From Mycoplasmatota bacterium (GTDB taxonomy: Bacteria > Bacillota_I > Bacilli_A > Acholeplasmatales > Acholeplasmataceae): DNA of 64,000 nt. Made by a program: the position numbers and the translations under genes. Where the stretch lies: positions 930,001 to 994,000 of the forward strand of contig CP076021.1 of the NCBI GenBank assembly GCA_018622495.1, given 5' to 3'. Within the stretch, counting starts at the first letter, position 1; every line of letters begins with the position of its first letter. Positions 1-8,620 of this stretch are shown here, piece after piece. The notes below the pieces were generated by a model that worked only from the letters and a program-made list of their open reading frames with translations, was not told the DNA's origin and did not search any database.

Positions 1-269
1 GATTATTCAAAGGTAAATTAAATCATTTGCCTTCAATCATCATTGGAATTTTAATCGCTGGTTTTATTAGATACTTATCCGTATCTTTTGCAGGTGTATT
101 ATTTTGGTCAGAAATTATTAATGCAGATGCATTTTTCTATTCATTTATAACATATAACTTAGGGTATAACTTATCAACAACACTGATTACTTTAGTATTT
201 GTTGTCTTATTAAGTCGTACAATGGATGATATGTCTAAAAAGTTTATTTATCAAGAAAGTGCTGCTTAA
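1..269 (+). CDS. thiT: ThiT-like ECF transporter S component, C-terminal part
   Basis: Partial gene: the reading frame is open at the left edge and about 88 codons remain. The residues form hydrophobic segments with a stretch (AGFIRYLSVSFAGVLFW) that resembles the penultimate membrane region of ThiT, the thiamine-binding S component of energy-coupling-factor importers. The S component sits in the membrane and uses the shared EcfA/A'/T module, which is not in this window. The last 26 bases overlap the convergent 3' end of recU. Only the end of the gene is visible, so the thiamine specificity is a family-level guess; another S component is possible. Confidence 0.5.
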   Translation, partial: LFKGKLNHLPSIIIGILIAGFIRYLSVSFAGVLFWSEIINADAFFYSFITYNLGYNLSTTLITLVFVVLLSRTMDDMSKKFIYQESAA

Positions 270-822
270 TAATAGATAAATAATCAAGTCTTGGTTGAAA
301 ACCAAAAGGTATGATATAAGCTGATTTTTTAAAAGTTAAATACGGGATTGATTTACGTCCCGTTTTTTCATGCTGTGAATCCCAAAATGTAGATAATATG
401 TCAAAAGGAAGTAAAAAATACTCATTATACTGTTTAAAATGTACAATTAAAAAAGCAATACCACCTTGAGATTCAACATTTCGTAAATGTTCAATTTGAT
501 GTGGATGTACATTTTTTAAAGGCATTGAAGTTTTAGAATTGGTTTCTTTTGCATCAAAATCAATGTATTTTCCCTTATAAATACCATTAAAATCTGTAGT
601 TGATGGTGTTTTATAGTAAGCCTCAACGATTTTAGCTTTATTTCTTGCTGGATAAGAAACGTTGACCACTTGAATGGGCGTTGGCTTTTTATGGATCACA
701 GCAATGTTGTGATCAAGATAGTATTGATTTGTTTGTTCAATGTCAGATTCTAGCGTCATACCGAGGTTTGCATAGTTTGTTATTTTTTCATGTGGTTTAC
801 GTTTTATTGGGTATTTTACCAT
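244..822 (-). CDS. recU: Holliday junction resolvase RecU
   Basis: RecU cleaves four-way junctions during recombinational repair and chromosome segregation in low-GC Gram-positive bacteria. The protein is 192 residues from the chosen ATG at 822, which has AGGTGA five bases upstream; a GTG three codons earlier lies inside that ribosome binding site and was rejected. Family blocks are clear: a GMTLESDI region near the N-terminus, KKPTPIQVV, then STTDFNGIYKGKYIDFDAKET-like catalytic core with the acidic and lysine residues of the nuclease fold. The length is usual for the family. It is convergent with the ThiT-like gene and divergent from RNase J. Confidence 0.93.
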   Translation of the reverse strand: MVKYPIKRKPHEKITNYANLGMTLESDIEQTNQYYLDHNIAVIHKKPTPIQVVNVSYPARNKAKIVEAYYKTPSTTDFNGIYKGKYIDFDAKETNSKTSMPLKNVHPHQIEHLRNVESQGGIAFLIVHFKQYNEYFLLPFDILSTFWDSQHEKTGRKSIPYLTFKKSAYIIPFGFQPRLDYLSIIKQHFLDK

Positions 823-866
823 TATTATCACCTACTTTTATGATACCATATGTTAAAACAAAATCA

Positions 867-894
867 TTGTTAAATTTTCAAAACATGTTATAAT
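867..894 (+). promoter_or_regulatory. Probable sigma-70 promoter of RNase J gene
   Basis: TTGTTA at 867-872 and a perfect TATAAT at 889-894 with a 16-base spacer. It lies 44 bases upstream of the chosen RNase J start. Confidence 0.6.
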
Positions 895-937
895 AAATAT
901 AGATAAAATGACGGTTCATTATAAAGGAAGTGTTAAT

Positions 938-2614
938 ATGAGCAATATTAGGTTTTTTGCGCTTGGGGGACTAGGCGAAAACGGGAAAAACATGTACGTA
1001 GTTGAGGTCGATCGAAATTTATTCATCTTGGATGCAGGGATTAAATATCCAAGTTCTGAATTATATGGTGTCGATGAAATCATACCAGATTATCGTGTTT
1101 TAATACGCGCTAAAGATAGAATCAAAGGGATTTTCTTGTCACATGGACATGAAGATCATATTTCTGCTATTCCACATTTAATCAATGATTTGAATGTGCC
1201 AGTTTATGCGACAAATTTTACGATGCAACTTGTTAAAGATATGTTAAAAGATTCAAACTTTAAAATAGAAGATTACACACTAAATACCATTAGTCAAAAT
1301 AGCATTATCAAATTTGGAAATGTAAAAGTTTCATTTTTTAATACAACCCATTCAATACCAGAATCAGTTGGGATTGCTATTCATACGATGGTAGGTGTGA
1401 TTGTTTATACAAGTGATTTTAATTTTGATCAAAGTAGTGATGCTAAATATCAAACCGACTTTAAAAAGATTAATGATATAGCTGAAAAGAAAGTGCTTAT
1501 GTTATTAACAGAGTCACTTGGATCTACGCTTGTTTTAAACGGTGGTGTAAATCAAGCCCTAGATCACAAATTAAATAGTATATTTGCTAATGCAGAAGGA
1601 CGCATTATTATTTCCTTGTTCTCTTCTGATTTAAGAAAAATACAACGTGCAGTTAATGTGAGTTTGAAACATAAGAAGAAGATTGCAATCATAGGACGTA
1701 GAGCACAAAGAATTGTAGATATTGCAATTGCAAATGGATACTTAGAAATACCGAAAGAATCTTTAATTAATTTAAGATTTATTGATGATAAAAATAAAAA
1801 TAATGATCCAAATATCGTAGCTTTAGTAACAGGTAGTAGACATGAACCATTCTTTATGCTACAAAGAATGTGTAAAAAAATTGATAGACTAATTCAAATT
1901 GATGATAGTGATACAATTGTCTTAATGACAGCACCAGTTCCTGGAACTGAAAAAATGGCAGCAAGAACACTTGATACTTTATATAGAAGTGAAGCTAATG
2001 TAGAAGTCATTGATAAACGTTTATTAACTGCAGCACATGCAACTGCAGAAGAATTAAAAATGATGATTAATTTACTTAAACCGGAATTTATCATTCCTAC
2101 AATTGGTGAATATAGACATCAATATGGTGTAAGAAGACTTGCCAGAGAATTAAATTATAAAGATGACCATGTATTCCTATTAGATAATGGTGATGTACTT
2201 AATTATAATGAAAAAGATGTTTATGTGAGTCGAAATGATATTAAAGTTGGTGAAATCCTTATTGATGGTACAGCGATTGGTGATGTTAATGATTATGTAA
2301 TGAAAGATCGTGAATTATTAGCTGAAGACGGTGCTTTACTCATTGTTGCACATGTTAGTCCTAAATACAAAAAAATACTTGGTGAAGTAGAAATTATCAC
2401 AAAAGGTTTTGTATATGTGGAAGAATCAGAAGAACTACTTGATCAAATCAAAAAAATATTCTATAAGACTAGTGAAAAACATTTAAACGGAAAATATATT
2501 AATTGGAATGAATATAAAAGGGATATACGAAGTGATGTTAATCGTTATATTTATCAACAAATTAAACGTAATCCAATTACAATTCCAGTAATTATATCTA
2601 CAGAAATAGGTTAA
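938..2614 (+). CDS. rnj: Ribonuclease J
   Basis: RNase J is a metallo-beta-lactamase-fold enzyme with 5'-3' exonuclease and endonuclease activity that matures and degrades RNA. The start at 938 (MSNIRFFALGG) is preceded by AAAGGAAG; an ATG ten codons earlier lacks a site. From 938 the protein has 558 residues, the usual size. The metal-binding motif SHGHEDHI lies near residues 68-75, followed by a beta-CASP region and a C-terminal domain. Bacteria of this group often have J1 and J2 paralogues and I cannot tell which this is. A strong hairpin terminator follows directly. Confidence 0.93.
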   Translation: MSNIRFFALGGLGENGKNMYVVEVDRNLFILDAGIKYPSSELYGVDEIIPDYRVLIRAKDRIKGIFLSHGHEDHISAIPHLINDLNVPVYATNFTMQLVKDMLKDSNFKIEDYTLNTISQNSIIKFGNVKVSFFNTTHSIPESVGIAIHTMVGVIVYTSDFNFDQSSDAKYQTDFKKINDIAEKKVLMLLTESLGSTLVLNGGVNQALDHKLNSIFANAEGRIIISLFSSDLRKIQRAVNVSLKHKKKIAIIGRRAQRIVDIAIANGYLEIPKESLINLRFIDDKNKNNDPNIVALVTGSRHEPFFMLQRMCKKIDRLIQIDDSDTIVLMTAPVPGTEKMAARTLDTLYRSEANVEVIDKRLLTAAHATAEELKMMINLLKPEFIIPTIGEYRHQYGVRRLARELNYKDDHVFLLDNGDVLNYNEKDVYVSRNDIKVGEILIDGTAIGDVNDYVMKDRELLAEDGALLIVAHVSPKYKKILGEVEIITKGFVYVEESEELLDQIKKIFYKTSEKHLNGKYINWNEYKRDIRSDVNRYIYQQIKRNPITIPVIISTEIG

Positions 2615-2640
2615 AAGGCTAATGATTTAGCCTTTTCTTT
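2613..2640 (+). terminator. Bidirectional intrinsic terminator after RNase J
   Basis: Ten-base-pair stem (AAAAGGCTAA paired with TTAGCCTTTT) with a TGAT loop. On the minus strand it also ends in a T run, so it would stop transcripts coming leftward from the promoter at 2730-2758. Confidence 0.85.
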
Positions 2641-2680
2641 TTATATAAAAGTAAAAATTGAATATCTTTTCTAATATAAG

Positions 2681-2710
2681 TTGACATAAAAAAAGTCCTT
2701 AAAGTAATAT
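2681..2710 (+). promoter_or_regulatory. Probable promoter of the recombinase gene, overlapping the left crossover-like site
   Basis: TTGACA at 2681-2686 and TAATAT at 2705-2710, 18-base spacer, reading toward the recombinase at 2789. The -10 element falls on the six-base centre of the left inverted repeat, so a protein bound there would compete with RNA polymerase (inference). Confidence 0.55.
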
Positions 2711-2717
2711 TTAAGGA
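2691..2717 (+). repeat. Left copy of 27-bp inverted repeat (crossover-like site)
   Basis: Its reverse complement is identical over all 27 bases to 3702-3728. It contains arm AAGTCCTTAAA, centre GTAATA and a mirrored arm TTTAAGGA, the arm-centre-arm pattern of tyrosine recombinase sites; here the second arm is matched for only eight bases. Confidence 0.8.
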
Positions 2718-2729
2718 TATTGTGATTTA

Positions 2730-2758
2730 ATTATATAAAATTACATTTTTTATGTCAA
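2730..2758 (-). promoter_or_regulatory. Consensus promoter reading leftward out of the cassette
   Basis: On the minus strand TTGACA (2753-2758) and TATAAT (2730-2735) are separated by exactly 17 bases, a perfect sigma-70 match. No gene lies downstream in the present orientation: a transcript would cross the left repeat and meet the terminator at 2613-2640. Confidence 0.65.
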
Positions 2759-2788
2759 TTATCATTCATATTAGAAAGGATACATCTT

Positions 2789-3688
2789 ATGTCTAAACAA
2801 GCTTTATGTGCCTTATTAGATGAATGGCTGAAACATAAAAAAAATTCAGTCAAAACTTCAAGTTTTAATATTTATCAAAGCATTATAAAAAATAACATAA
2901 CACCTCAATTAGGCCATTTATTAGTTGTAGATTTAAATGAACAGATCTTTAAAGATTACTATTATCAATTTATAGAAACCAGATCTAATACTTATATAAC
3001 TACAATTTTTAATATTTTAGTATCTAGTTTGAACTCATACCCAATGAAACAAAAAATGCTTAAAAAGTTTATAAATGAAAACATTAATACGAAAGTCATA
3101 AAAAAATCTTATATGTTATTAAGTAAAAAACAAATTGAACACATGATTCAGATACTAATAGTAAATAAGAATAAATACTATATAGGTATTTTGATTGCTA
3201 TATGTACAGGTATGAGAATAGGTGAAATTTGTGCATTAAGATTTAGTAATATCGATTTAGAGAATCATTTAATTTTTGTTGAAAAAACAATATATAGGAT
3301 TAAAGATTCTTTTAAAGGCAGTACATTAGTGATGACGACACCAAAAACTATACATAGTCAGCGTGTTTTACCTATCCATAAACATATTTATACTGAATTA
3401 TTGTCTTTATATAGCCATTCAACAGATTATGTACTTACACAGTCAAAAGTTCCTCTAGATCCAAGAATATTGAGAAGACAGTTTAAATTATTTCTAGAAA
3501 AATATGATTTTATGGATATGAGGTTTCATGATTTAAGACATTCATTTGCAAATTTATGTTTTGATCAGGGAGTTGACTTTAAAAGTATAAGTGAACTTTT
3601 AGGGCATGCTAATATTGCAACTACATTAAATTTATATGTACATTCAAATATTAAGAAAAAACAAAAATATATCGATGAATTATTCTAA
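2789..3688 (+). CDS. Tyrosine recombinase / phage-type integrase
   Basis: Catalyses site-specific strand exchange through a covalent 3'-phosphotyrosine. The protein has 299 residues: an N-terminal core-binding domain of about 100 residues and a catalytic domain with Arg in TGMRIGEICAL, the HDLRHSF block, the ELLGHANIATT histidine block and a tyrosine in LNLYVHS, so all key residues are present. GAAAGGA lies eight bases before the ATG. It is unlike XerC/XerD in context and sits alone between inverted repeats, which suggests that it acts on them. It could instead be the remnant integrase of a small element, but no attachment to a tRNA gene is seen. Confidence 0.9.
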   Translation: MSKQALCALLDEWLKHKKNSVKTSSFNIYQSIIKNNITPQLGHLLVVDLNEQIFKDYYYQFIETRSNTYITTIFNILVSSLNSYPMKQKMLKKFINENINTKVIKKSYMLLSKKQIEHMIQILIVNKNKYYIGILIAICTGMRIGEICALRFSNIDLENHLIFVEKTIYRIKDSFKGSTLVMTTPKTIHSQRVLPIHKHIYTELLSLYSHSTDYVLTQSKVPLDPRILRRQFKLFLEKYDFMDMRFHDLRHSFANLCFDQGVDFKSISELLGHANIATTLNLYVHSNIKKKQKYIDELF

Positions 3689-3701
3689 TGTATTAAAAAA
3701 G

Positions 3702-3728
3702 TCCTTAAATATTACTTTAAGGACTTTT
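3702..3728 (-). repeat. Right copy of 27-bp inverted repeat (crossover-like site)
   Basis: Perfect inverted copy of 2691-2717. At this copy both 11-base arms match fully (AAGTCCTTAAA, centre TATTAC, then the mirrored arm), giving a 28-bp 11-6-11 palindrome. It can also fold as a hairpin ending in TTTT and might act as a weak terminator for the recombinase gene. Confidence 0.8.
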
Positions 3729-3737
3729 GGAGGGGCT

Positions 3738-4088
3738 ATGCATTGGATTCATGATTTAAACAAAGAACAAAGGAAATATATTTATAATAAGTATTCTAAG
3801 ATTTGTAAATATATTACCTATATGATGATTATTTCATTTATGTTAATATTGTATTCAGTGAGATATTTTGTTATTGAAAATAATATAATCTTACTGGCAC
3901 TTTCTATGATTATTCATGGAATACTAGGTGGAACACTCATCATTTATGGTAATACATTAACTGCAGTAAGATTCAAAGAAATGAAAAAGCGTAATAAATA
4001 TACATCTATAGGATTGTATTTTGGTTTATACCTAATACCTAAAATTTCTTCGATTGTTTTGGAACAATTTTTAACAATTAACTATTAA
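3738..4088 (+). CDS. Small membrane protein of unknown function, possible target of the switch
   Basis: Not recognised. The protein has 116 residues with a charged N-terminus and about three membrane segments (near residues 25-42, 48-68 and 90-110). I chose ATG 3738 because GGAGG lies just upstream at 3729; an upstream in-frame ATG lies inside the recombinase gene. The ribosome binding site directly abuts the right inverted repeat, and no promoter is evident between the recombinase gene and this start. It would therefore depend on read-through from the recombinase promoter, or on the internal promoter if the cassette inverts. No function is proposed. Confidence 0.65.
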   Translation: MHWIHDLNKEQRKYIYNKYSKICKYITYMMIISFMLILYSVRYFVIENNIILLALSMIIHGILGGTLIIYGNTLTAVRFKEMKKRNKYTSIGLYFGLYLIPKISSIVLEQFLTINY

Positions 4089-4110
4089 AAAAGCCATTGC
4101 GGCTTTTTTT
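4087..4110. terminator. Bidirectional terminator between convergent genes
   Basis: Stem AAAAAAGCC / GGCTTTTTT with loop ATTGC. It serves the membrane-protein gene and the convergent rarA. Confidence 0.8.
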
Positions 4111-5341
4111 ATCTTTTTTTGTGTTTAATTTTATCAATTTGTTCTAATCGTGTAGCTAGTGCTTTTTCATAGCTAGATTCTTTTTTTGGTTTGAAATAGA
4201 CTTTATCTTTTATTTTATCCGGCATATAACTTTGGTCATTTATACTATTTAAATGGTCATGTGGATAAAGATATAAGTCAGGATTTTTAGCGATTTCTCG
4301 ATTACTTGACTGTGGTGCTATCACACCTGTATCTGAATTTTGATAATCTTCTAAAGCTTGATCAATTGCTAAATAAGCACTATTTGATTTTGGAGACAAC
4401 GCCATGTCAATGACAATAACACTTAATATAATTCTAGCCTCTGGTAAACCTACTTTTAATACACTTTCACAAGCATTGGCTACTTTAACACCCATCATTG
4501 GATTTGCTAATCCTATATCTTCATAAGCAATGACGAGTAATCTTCTAATAATTGATTGGAGATCTTCTAAAGTGATAAGTCTTGCTAAATAGTGAATACT
4601 TGCATCAACATCGAGACCTCTTATTGATTTTTGTAGTGCACTAAGTAAATCATAGAAATTATCTTGATTTTTATCAAGGTCAAAATGCGTTTTACCAGCT
4701 ACTCTATAGACAATATGAGAAGTTAATATATCGTTATCTTCTAATAACAAAGAAGAACTTTCTAAAACATTGAGTGCGGATCTAATTTCATGATTAGATA
4801 CTCTTATAATAGCATCAAGTGCTTGAGGTTCAATTTTAATATCGACATCAAGTTCATGTAATCCTTTATGAATTGCACTTGCTATAGAATTATCATCTAG
4901 TTTTTTAACTTCATACAAATGACATCTAGATCTAATCGCAAGATTAATACTTTGATAAGGATTTAATGTCGTTAAACCGATGATTGTGACATGTCCATTT
5001 TCTAAAAACGGTAATAAATAATCTTGAATGTCTGTTTTCATGCGATGAATCTCATCGATAATGAGTAAAACATCATGATATGCAGTCATATCAACGATAT
5101 CTTTTAGTTTAGCTTTATTATCCGTTGAAGCATTAAAAAAATATGTATCTAAAGCTGATTCATTAGCAAATATTTGTGCGATAGTTGTTTTACCTGTACC
5201 TGGGGGACCATATAAAATGAAAGATAAAATTTTATGCTTTTTAAGCATAATATTTAATACGCCATCTGGTCCAATTAAGTGGTCTTGACCAAAAACATCT
5301 TCAAATTTTGTGGGTCTCATACGATATGCTAAGGGTTTCAT
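4109..5341 (-). CDS. rarA: Replication-associated recombination protein A (RarA/MgsA)
   Basis: AAA+ ATPase related to clamp loaders and RuvB that acts at stalled replication forks. Start ATG 5341 (MKPLAYRMRPTKF) has AGGTGA upstream; a GTG three codons earlier overlaps that site. The protein has 410 residues. Visible motifs are GQDHLIG, Walker A GPPGTGKTT, Walker B LLIIDEIHR, an arginine-finger region IRSRCHLYE, and the C-terminal tetramerisation domain with a KSNSAYLAID-type block. It is divergent from apt. Confidence 0.93.
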   Translation of the reverse strand: MKPLAYRMRPTKFEDVFGQDHLIGPDGVLNIMLKKHKILSFILYGPPGTGKTTIAQIFANESALDTYFFNASTDNKAKLKDIVDMTAYHDVLLIIDEIHRMKTDIQDYLLPFLENGHVTIIGLTTLNPYQSINLAIRSRCHLYEVKKLDDNSIASAIHKGLHELDVDIKIEPQALDAIIRVSNHEIRSALNVLESSSLLLEDNDILTSHIVYRVAGKTHFDLDKNQDNFYDLLSALQKSIRGLDVDASIHYLARLITLEDLQSIIRRLLVIAYEDIGLANPMMGVKVANACESVLKVGLPEARIILSVIVIDMALSPKSNSAYLAIDQALEDYQNSDTGVIAPQSSNREIAKNPDLYLYPHDHLNSINDQSYMPDKIKDKVYFKPKKESSYEKALATRLEQIDKIKHKKR

Positions 5342-5370
5342 TTTTATCACCTATAATCATTATAGCATAC

Positions 5371-5400
5371 TTGCTAAAAGTTAAAATAATATGGTAGAAT
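5371..5400 (+). promoter_or_regulatory. Possible promoter of apt-rel-dtd
   Basis: TTGCTA at 5371-5376 and TAGAAT at 5395-5400, 18-base spacer, about 47 bases before the apt start. Confidence 0.4.
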
Positions 5401-5446
5401 AATAAAGTGCGATTTAAATAATTTATAAAACTTGGAGGCTTTATTT

Positions 5447-5959
5447 ATGGACTTAAAAAAATTTATTGCTGAGGTACCAGATTTCCCAAAAAAAGGGATA
5501 TTATTCAAAGATATTACACCGTTAATGTTAAACGGAGAAGCATATAAATTTGCTGCTGATGCATTTACAGCATATGCAAAAGAAAAAGAAGCAACAGTCA
5601 TTGTTGGACCGGAAGCTAGAGGGTTTATTTTTGGGTGTCCTGTATCAACAAACTTAAGTATAGGTTTTGCACCAGTAAGAAAACCTGGGAAGCTACCAAG
5701 AGATATTGTAACTGAAAGTTATGACTTAGAATATGGTTCTAATGAATTATCAATTCATCAAGATGCTATCAAACCTGGAGATAGAGTTATTGTCATCGAT
5801 GATTTACTTGCTACAGGTGGCACAATGAATGCAACCGTAAAACTTATTGAAAAATTAGGTGGCGTTGTTGTTGGTTTAGCATTTCTTATTGAACTTGCTG
5901 ATTTAAAAGGTAGAGATAAATTACTTGGATATGATATACTTACTTTAATTACTTATTAG
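5447..5959 (+). CDS. apt: Adenine phosphoribosyltransferase
   Basis: Salvages adenine with PRPP to give AMP in the cytoplasm. ATG 5447 (MDLKKFIA) is preceded by TTGGAGG; the alternative TTG start overlaps that site. The protein has 170 residues, normal for the family, with the N-terminal [16 protein letters not shown] block, PEARGFIFG, and the PRPP loop [13 protein letters not shown]. It lies 14 bases before rel, a coupling also common in Firmicutes, so adenine salvage and (p)ppGpp metabolism are probably co-transcribed. Confidence 0.95.
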   Translation: MDLKKFIAEVPDFPKKGILFKDITPLMLNGEAYKFAADAFTAYAKEKEATVIVGPEARGFIFGCPVSTNLSIGFAPVRKPGKLPRDIVTESYDLEYGSNELSIHQDAIKPGDRVIVIDDLLATGGTMNATVKLIEKLGGVVVGLAFLIELADLKGRDKLLGYDILTLITY

Positions 5960-5973
5960 GAAGAAGTGTTTAA

Positions 5974-8154
5974 ATGACAGATCTTTTATTTGATTCTTTA
6001 AAAAATAGTTTCTCTTCATATATTCATCATGATGAAGATGTATTACTCATAAAAAAAGCTTATGAAATAGCAAGAGATAAACATGAGGGACAAATGAGAA
6101 AATCTGGAGATCCTTATATTACTCATCCTATTGCGGTTGCTATTATTTTAACTGAGCTTTCTGCAGGACCAGCAACGATTATTGCTGCATTATTACATGA
6201 TACTGTAGAAGATACTGATTATACATTAAAAGATGTTGAAACAACATTTGGGAAAGAAATTGCTGAAATGGTTGATGGTGTGACTAAAATTGGTAAATTA
6301 TCTTTTAACACAGTCGCATCTCAAGCTGATAATCATCAAAAGATGCTTTTAGCGATGGCAAAAGATATTCGTGTTGTATTAATTAAAATTGCAGATAGAT
6401 TGCATAATATACGTACACTTCAATCAATGGCACCAGAAAAGCAATATCGAATTGCAAGTGAAACTTTAGAAATATATGCACCCTTGGCACATCGCTTAGG
6501 GATTTTTAGAATTAAAGCTGAATTAGAAGATAAATCACTTAGATATACTGATGGACCCATGTATTATCGTGTATCTAATATGATTCAAGCTAAAAAGACA
6601 GAAAGAGAATCTTCAATTGATTCAATTATTGAGCAAGTAAAATCTCTTTTTTCAGATAATGATTTACATGAGTTCTCAATTAAAGGACGTATTAAAAATA
6701 TATATAGTATTTATAAAAAAATGGTACGAGATAATAGAGCATTTGAAGATATTTATGATTTATTAGCAGTGCGAATCATAGTTGATAAAGTTGAATCATG
6801 TTATCAAGCACTAGGTATTATTCATGCAAACTTTACACCAATACCTAGAAGATTTAAAGACTATATTGCAGTACCTAAGCCAAATATGTATCAATCATTA
6901 CATACAACTGTGTTAGCTGAAGATGGCACTCTTTTTGAAGTTCAAATTCGTACACATGAAATGGATCAAATTGCTGAATATGGGGTTGCAGCTCACTGGG
7001 CTTATAAAGAAAATAAAACCTACTCTAAAGAAAAAGAACAATTTGAAATTGCACAAAAACTAAAATGGTATGGTGAACTCTTAAAAATGAGTGAAGATAC
7101 AGATGAAACACAAGGTGGTGCAAAAGAGTTTGTAAACACCATTAGAGGAGATATATTAGAAGCTAACGTATATGTATTCACACCTAAAGGTGAAGTCATT
7201 GAGTTACCTAAAGGATCAACACCTATTGATTTTGCTTACCGTATTCATACAGATATAGGTAATAAAATGACAGGTGCTATTGTTAACAATAGAATCGTAA
7301 CACTTGATTATGAACTTGCAACAGGTGATATAGTTAGTGTTAAAATCAATAAAAATTCAGTTGGACCAAGCGAAGATTGGATGAAAATAGCTAAATCAGC
7401 ACATGCTAGACATAAAATTAAAAGTTTTTTAAATAAACAAAATAGAGACCATTTAATTCAATCTGGTCAAATGTTGTTAGATAAAGAATTATCATCACAA
7501 AAAGTTGATCAATCACTGATTGATGATCAATTTGTGAAAAAACATTTTGAAAAAAATATGATAGAAACAGTGCAAGAACTTTATTTAGAAGTTGGTAAAG
7601 GATTAGTAAGTCCGAAAACTGTGGCTCAAAAAGCAATTGGTAAGGAAGTTGATAAAGAATTAATACTTCAACGTCAAATGGAAAAAGCTGCAAAACAACT
7701 AACCACACATCATGAAACAGGTGTGATGATTGAAGGATTGTCAAGTCCTCAAATAAAACTTGCTAATTGTTGCCTACCTATACCAGGTGATCATATTTTA
7801 GGATATGTATCTAAAACTAATGGTATTGTGATTCATCATGCAGCATGTCCGAATTGTAAGCAATTTGATGAAAATAGATTACTAGAAGTTTTTTGGTCTG
7901 AATCAATTGAAAGAAAATATCCAACGAGAGTTAAGATAATTGGTACTGCAAGACCTACACTATTAACAGAAGTTGTGACGGCTGTTAATGCACTTAGTAT
8001 ATCGATTGCAGAAGTTAATGCAAGCACTGCATCTAATTTAGAAATGACAATTAAATTAAAGGTGTTAATTTCAGATGTTAAGGCTTTACATAATTTAACA
8101 GCAAATATTAAAAAAGTAAGTGACATCTCAAGTGTTGAGCGTGATTTTAAATGA
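5974..8154 (+). CDS. rel: Bifunctional (p)ppGpp synthetase/hydrolase (RSH)
   Basis: Makes and degrades the alarmone (p)ppGpp. The 726-residue protein shows the long RSH order: an HD hydrolase domain with HDTVEDT near residue 75, a synthetase domain with the KDYIAVPKPNMYQSLHTT block, TGS (VYVFTPKGEVIELPKG), a zinc-finger-like Cys-rich segment (NCCLPIPGD and HHAACPNC) and a C-terminal ACT domain. Both catalytic domains look intact, so it should be bifunctional. An AGGAAG site precedes the ATG. It overlaps dtd by ATGA. Confidence 0.95.
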   Translation: MTDLLFDSLKNSFSSYIHHDEDVLLIKKAYEIARDKHEGQMRKSGDPYITHPIAVAIILTELSAGPATIIAALLHDTVEDTDYTLKDVETTFGKEIAEMVDGVTKIGKLSFNTVASQADNHQKMLLAMAKDIRVVLIKIADRLHNIRTLQSMAPEKQYRIASETLEIYAPLAHRLGIFRIKAELEDKSLRYTDGPMYYRVSNMIQAKKTERESSIDSIIEQVKSLFSDNDLHEFSIKGRIKNIYSIYKKMVRDNRAFEDIYDLLAVRIIVDKVESCYQALGIIHANFTPIPRRFKDYIAVPKPNMYQSLHTTVLAEDGTLFEVQIRTHEMDQIAEYGVAAHWAYKENKTYSKEKEQFEIAQKLKWYGELLKMSEDTDETQGGAKEFVNTIRGDILEANVYVFTPKGEVIELPKGSTPIDFAYRIHTDIGNKMTGAIVNNRIVTLDYELATGDIVSVKINKNSVGPSEDWMKIAKSAHARHKIKSFLNKQNRDHLIQSGQMLLDKELSSQKVDQSLIDDQFVKKHFEKNMIETVQELYLEVGKGLVSPKTVAQKAIGKEVDKELILQRQMEKAAKQLTTHHETGVMIEGLSSPQIKLANCCLPIPGDHILGYVSKTNGIVIHHAACPNCKQFDENRLLEVFWSESIERKYPTRVKIIGTARPTLLTEVVTAVNALSISIAEVNASTASNLEMTIKLKVLISDVKALHNLTANIKKVSDISSVERDFK

Positions 8155-8585
8155 GAGTCGTATGTCAAAGAGTTAAAAAAGCTAAAGTATCAGTTGAACA
8201 AAAAATAGTAGGTCAAATCAATAAGGGTTATTTACTATATATTGGCTTTAGTGTGGATGATAATCTTGAAAAAGTCATTAAAATGGCACATAAAATATCT
8301 AAATTACGTATTTTTGAAGATAAACAAGGTAAACTAAATTTTAACTTAGAACAAGTCCATGGTCAGATACTTGCTGTTTCACAATTCACTTTATATGGTG
8401 ACGTTAAAGGTAATCATCGACCTTCATTTACAAATGCGTTAAATCCAGAGGAAGCAAACAAATTATATCAATTGTTTGTAAGCGAATTAAGTAAGTTATT
8501 TGATGTTGAAACTGGCATATTTCAAGCACATATGGAAGTTGAATCTATTAATGATGGTCCAGTCACGATTTTAGTTGAATATTAA
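8151..8585 (+). CDS. dtd: D-aminoacyl-tRNA deacylase
   Basis: Hydrolyses D-amino acids mischarged on tRNA. The protein has 144 residues with the diagnostic SQFTLYGDVKGNHRPSF block and the C-terminal NDGPVTI motif of the active site. Its ATG overlaps the rel stop (ATGA), as in the rel-dtd pair of many Firmicutes, so translational coupling is likely. Confidence 0.95.
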   Translation: MRVVCQRVKKAKVSVEQKIVGQINKGYLLYIGFSVDDNLEKVIKMAHKISKLRIFEDKQGKLNFNLEQVHGQILAVSQFTLYGDVKGNHRPSFTNALNPEEANKLYQLFVSELSKLFDVETGIFQAHMEVESINDGPVTILVEY

Positions 8586-8614
8586 TTGACAAAAAATATA
8601 AAACAGGTTAAAAT
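8586..8614 (+). promoter_or_regulatory. Promoter of the T-box-controlled operon
   Basis: TTGACA at 8586-8591 and TAAAAT at 8609-8614 with a 17-base spacer. It lies just after dtd and gives a start near 8621, at the head of the T-box leader. Confidence 0.75.
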
Positions 8615-8620
8615 GTTTTT

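Larger units (their letters stand above)
2691..3728. mobile_element. Candidate invertible cassette encoding its own recombinase
   Basis: A tyrosine recombinase gene lies wholly between two perfect 27-bp inverted repeats. The segment also holds a consensus promoter (2730-2758) that presently reads leftward into a terminator. Inversion between the repeats would place it at about 3661-3689 reading rightward into the membrane-protein gene at 3738. That is the layout of a phase switch. The repeats and promoter are seen directly; inversion itself is inferred. Confidence 0.55.

Noticed and set aside
1894-2094. Antisense open frames inside RNase J, rel, mutS2, pnp, livM and others
   Set aside because: Low-complexity translations without ribosome binding sites, lying entirely opposite strongly conserved genes; they are shadows of codon usage.
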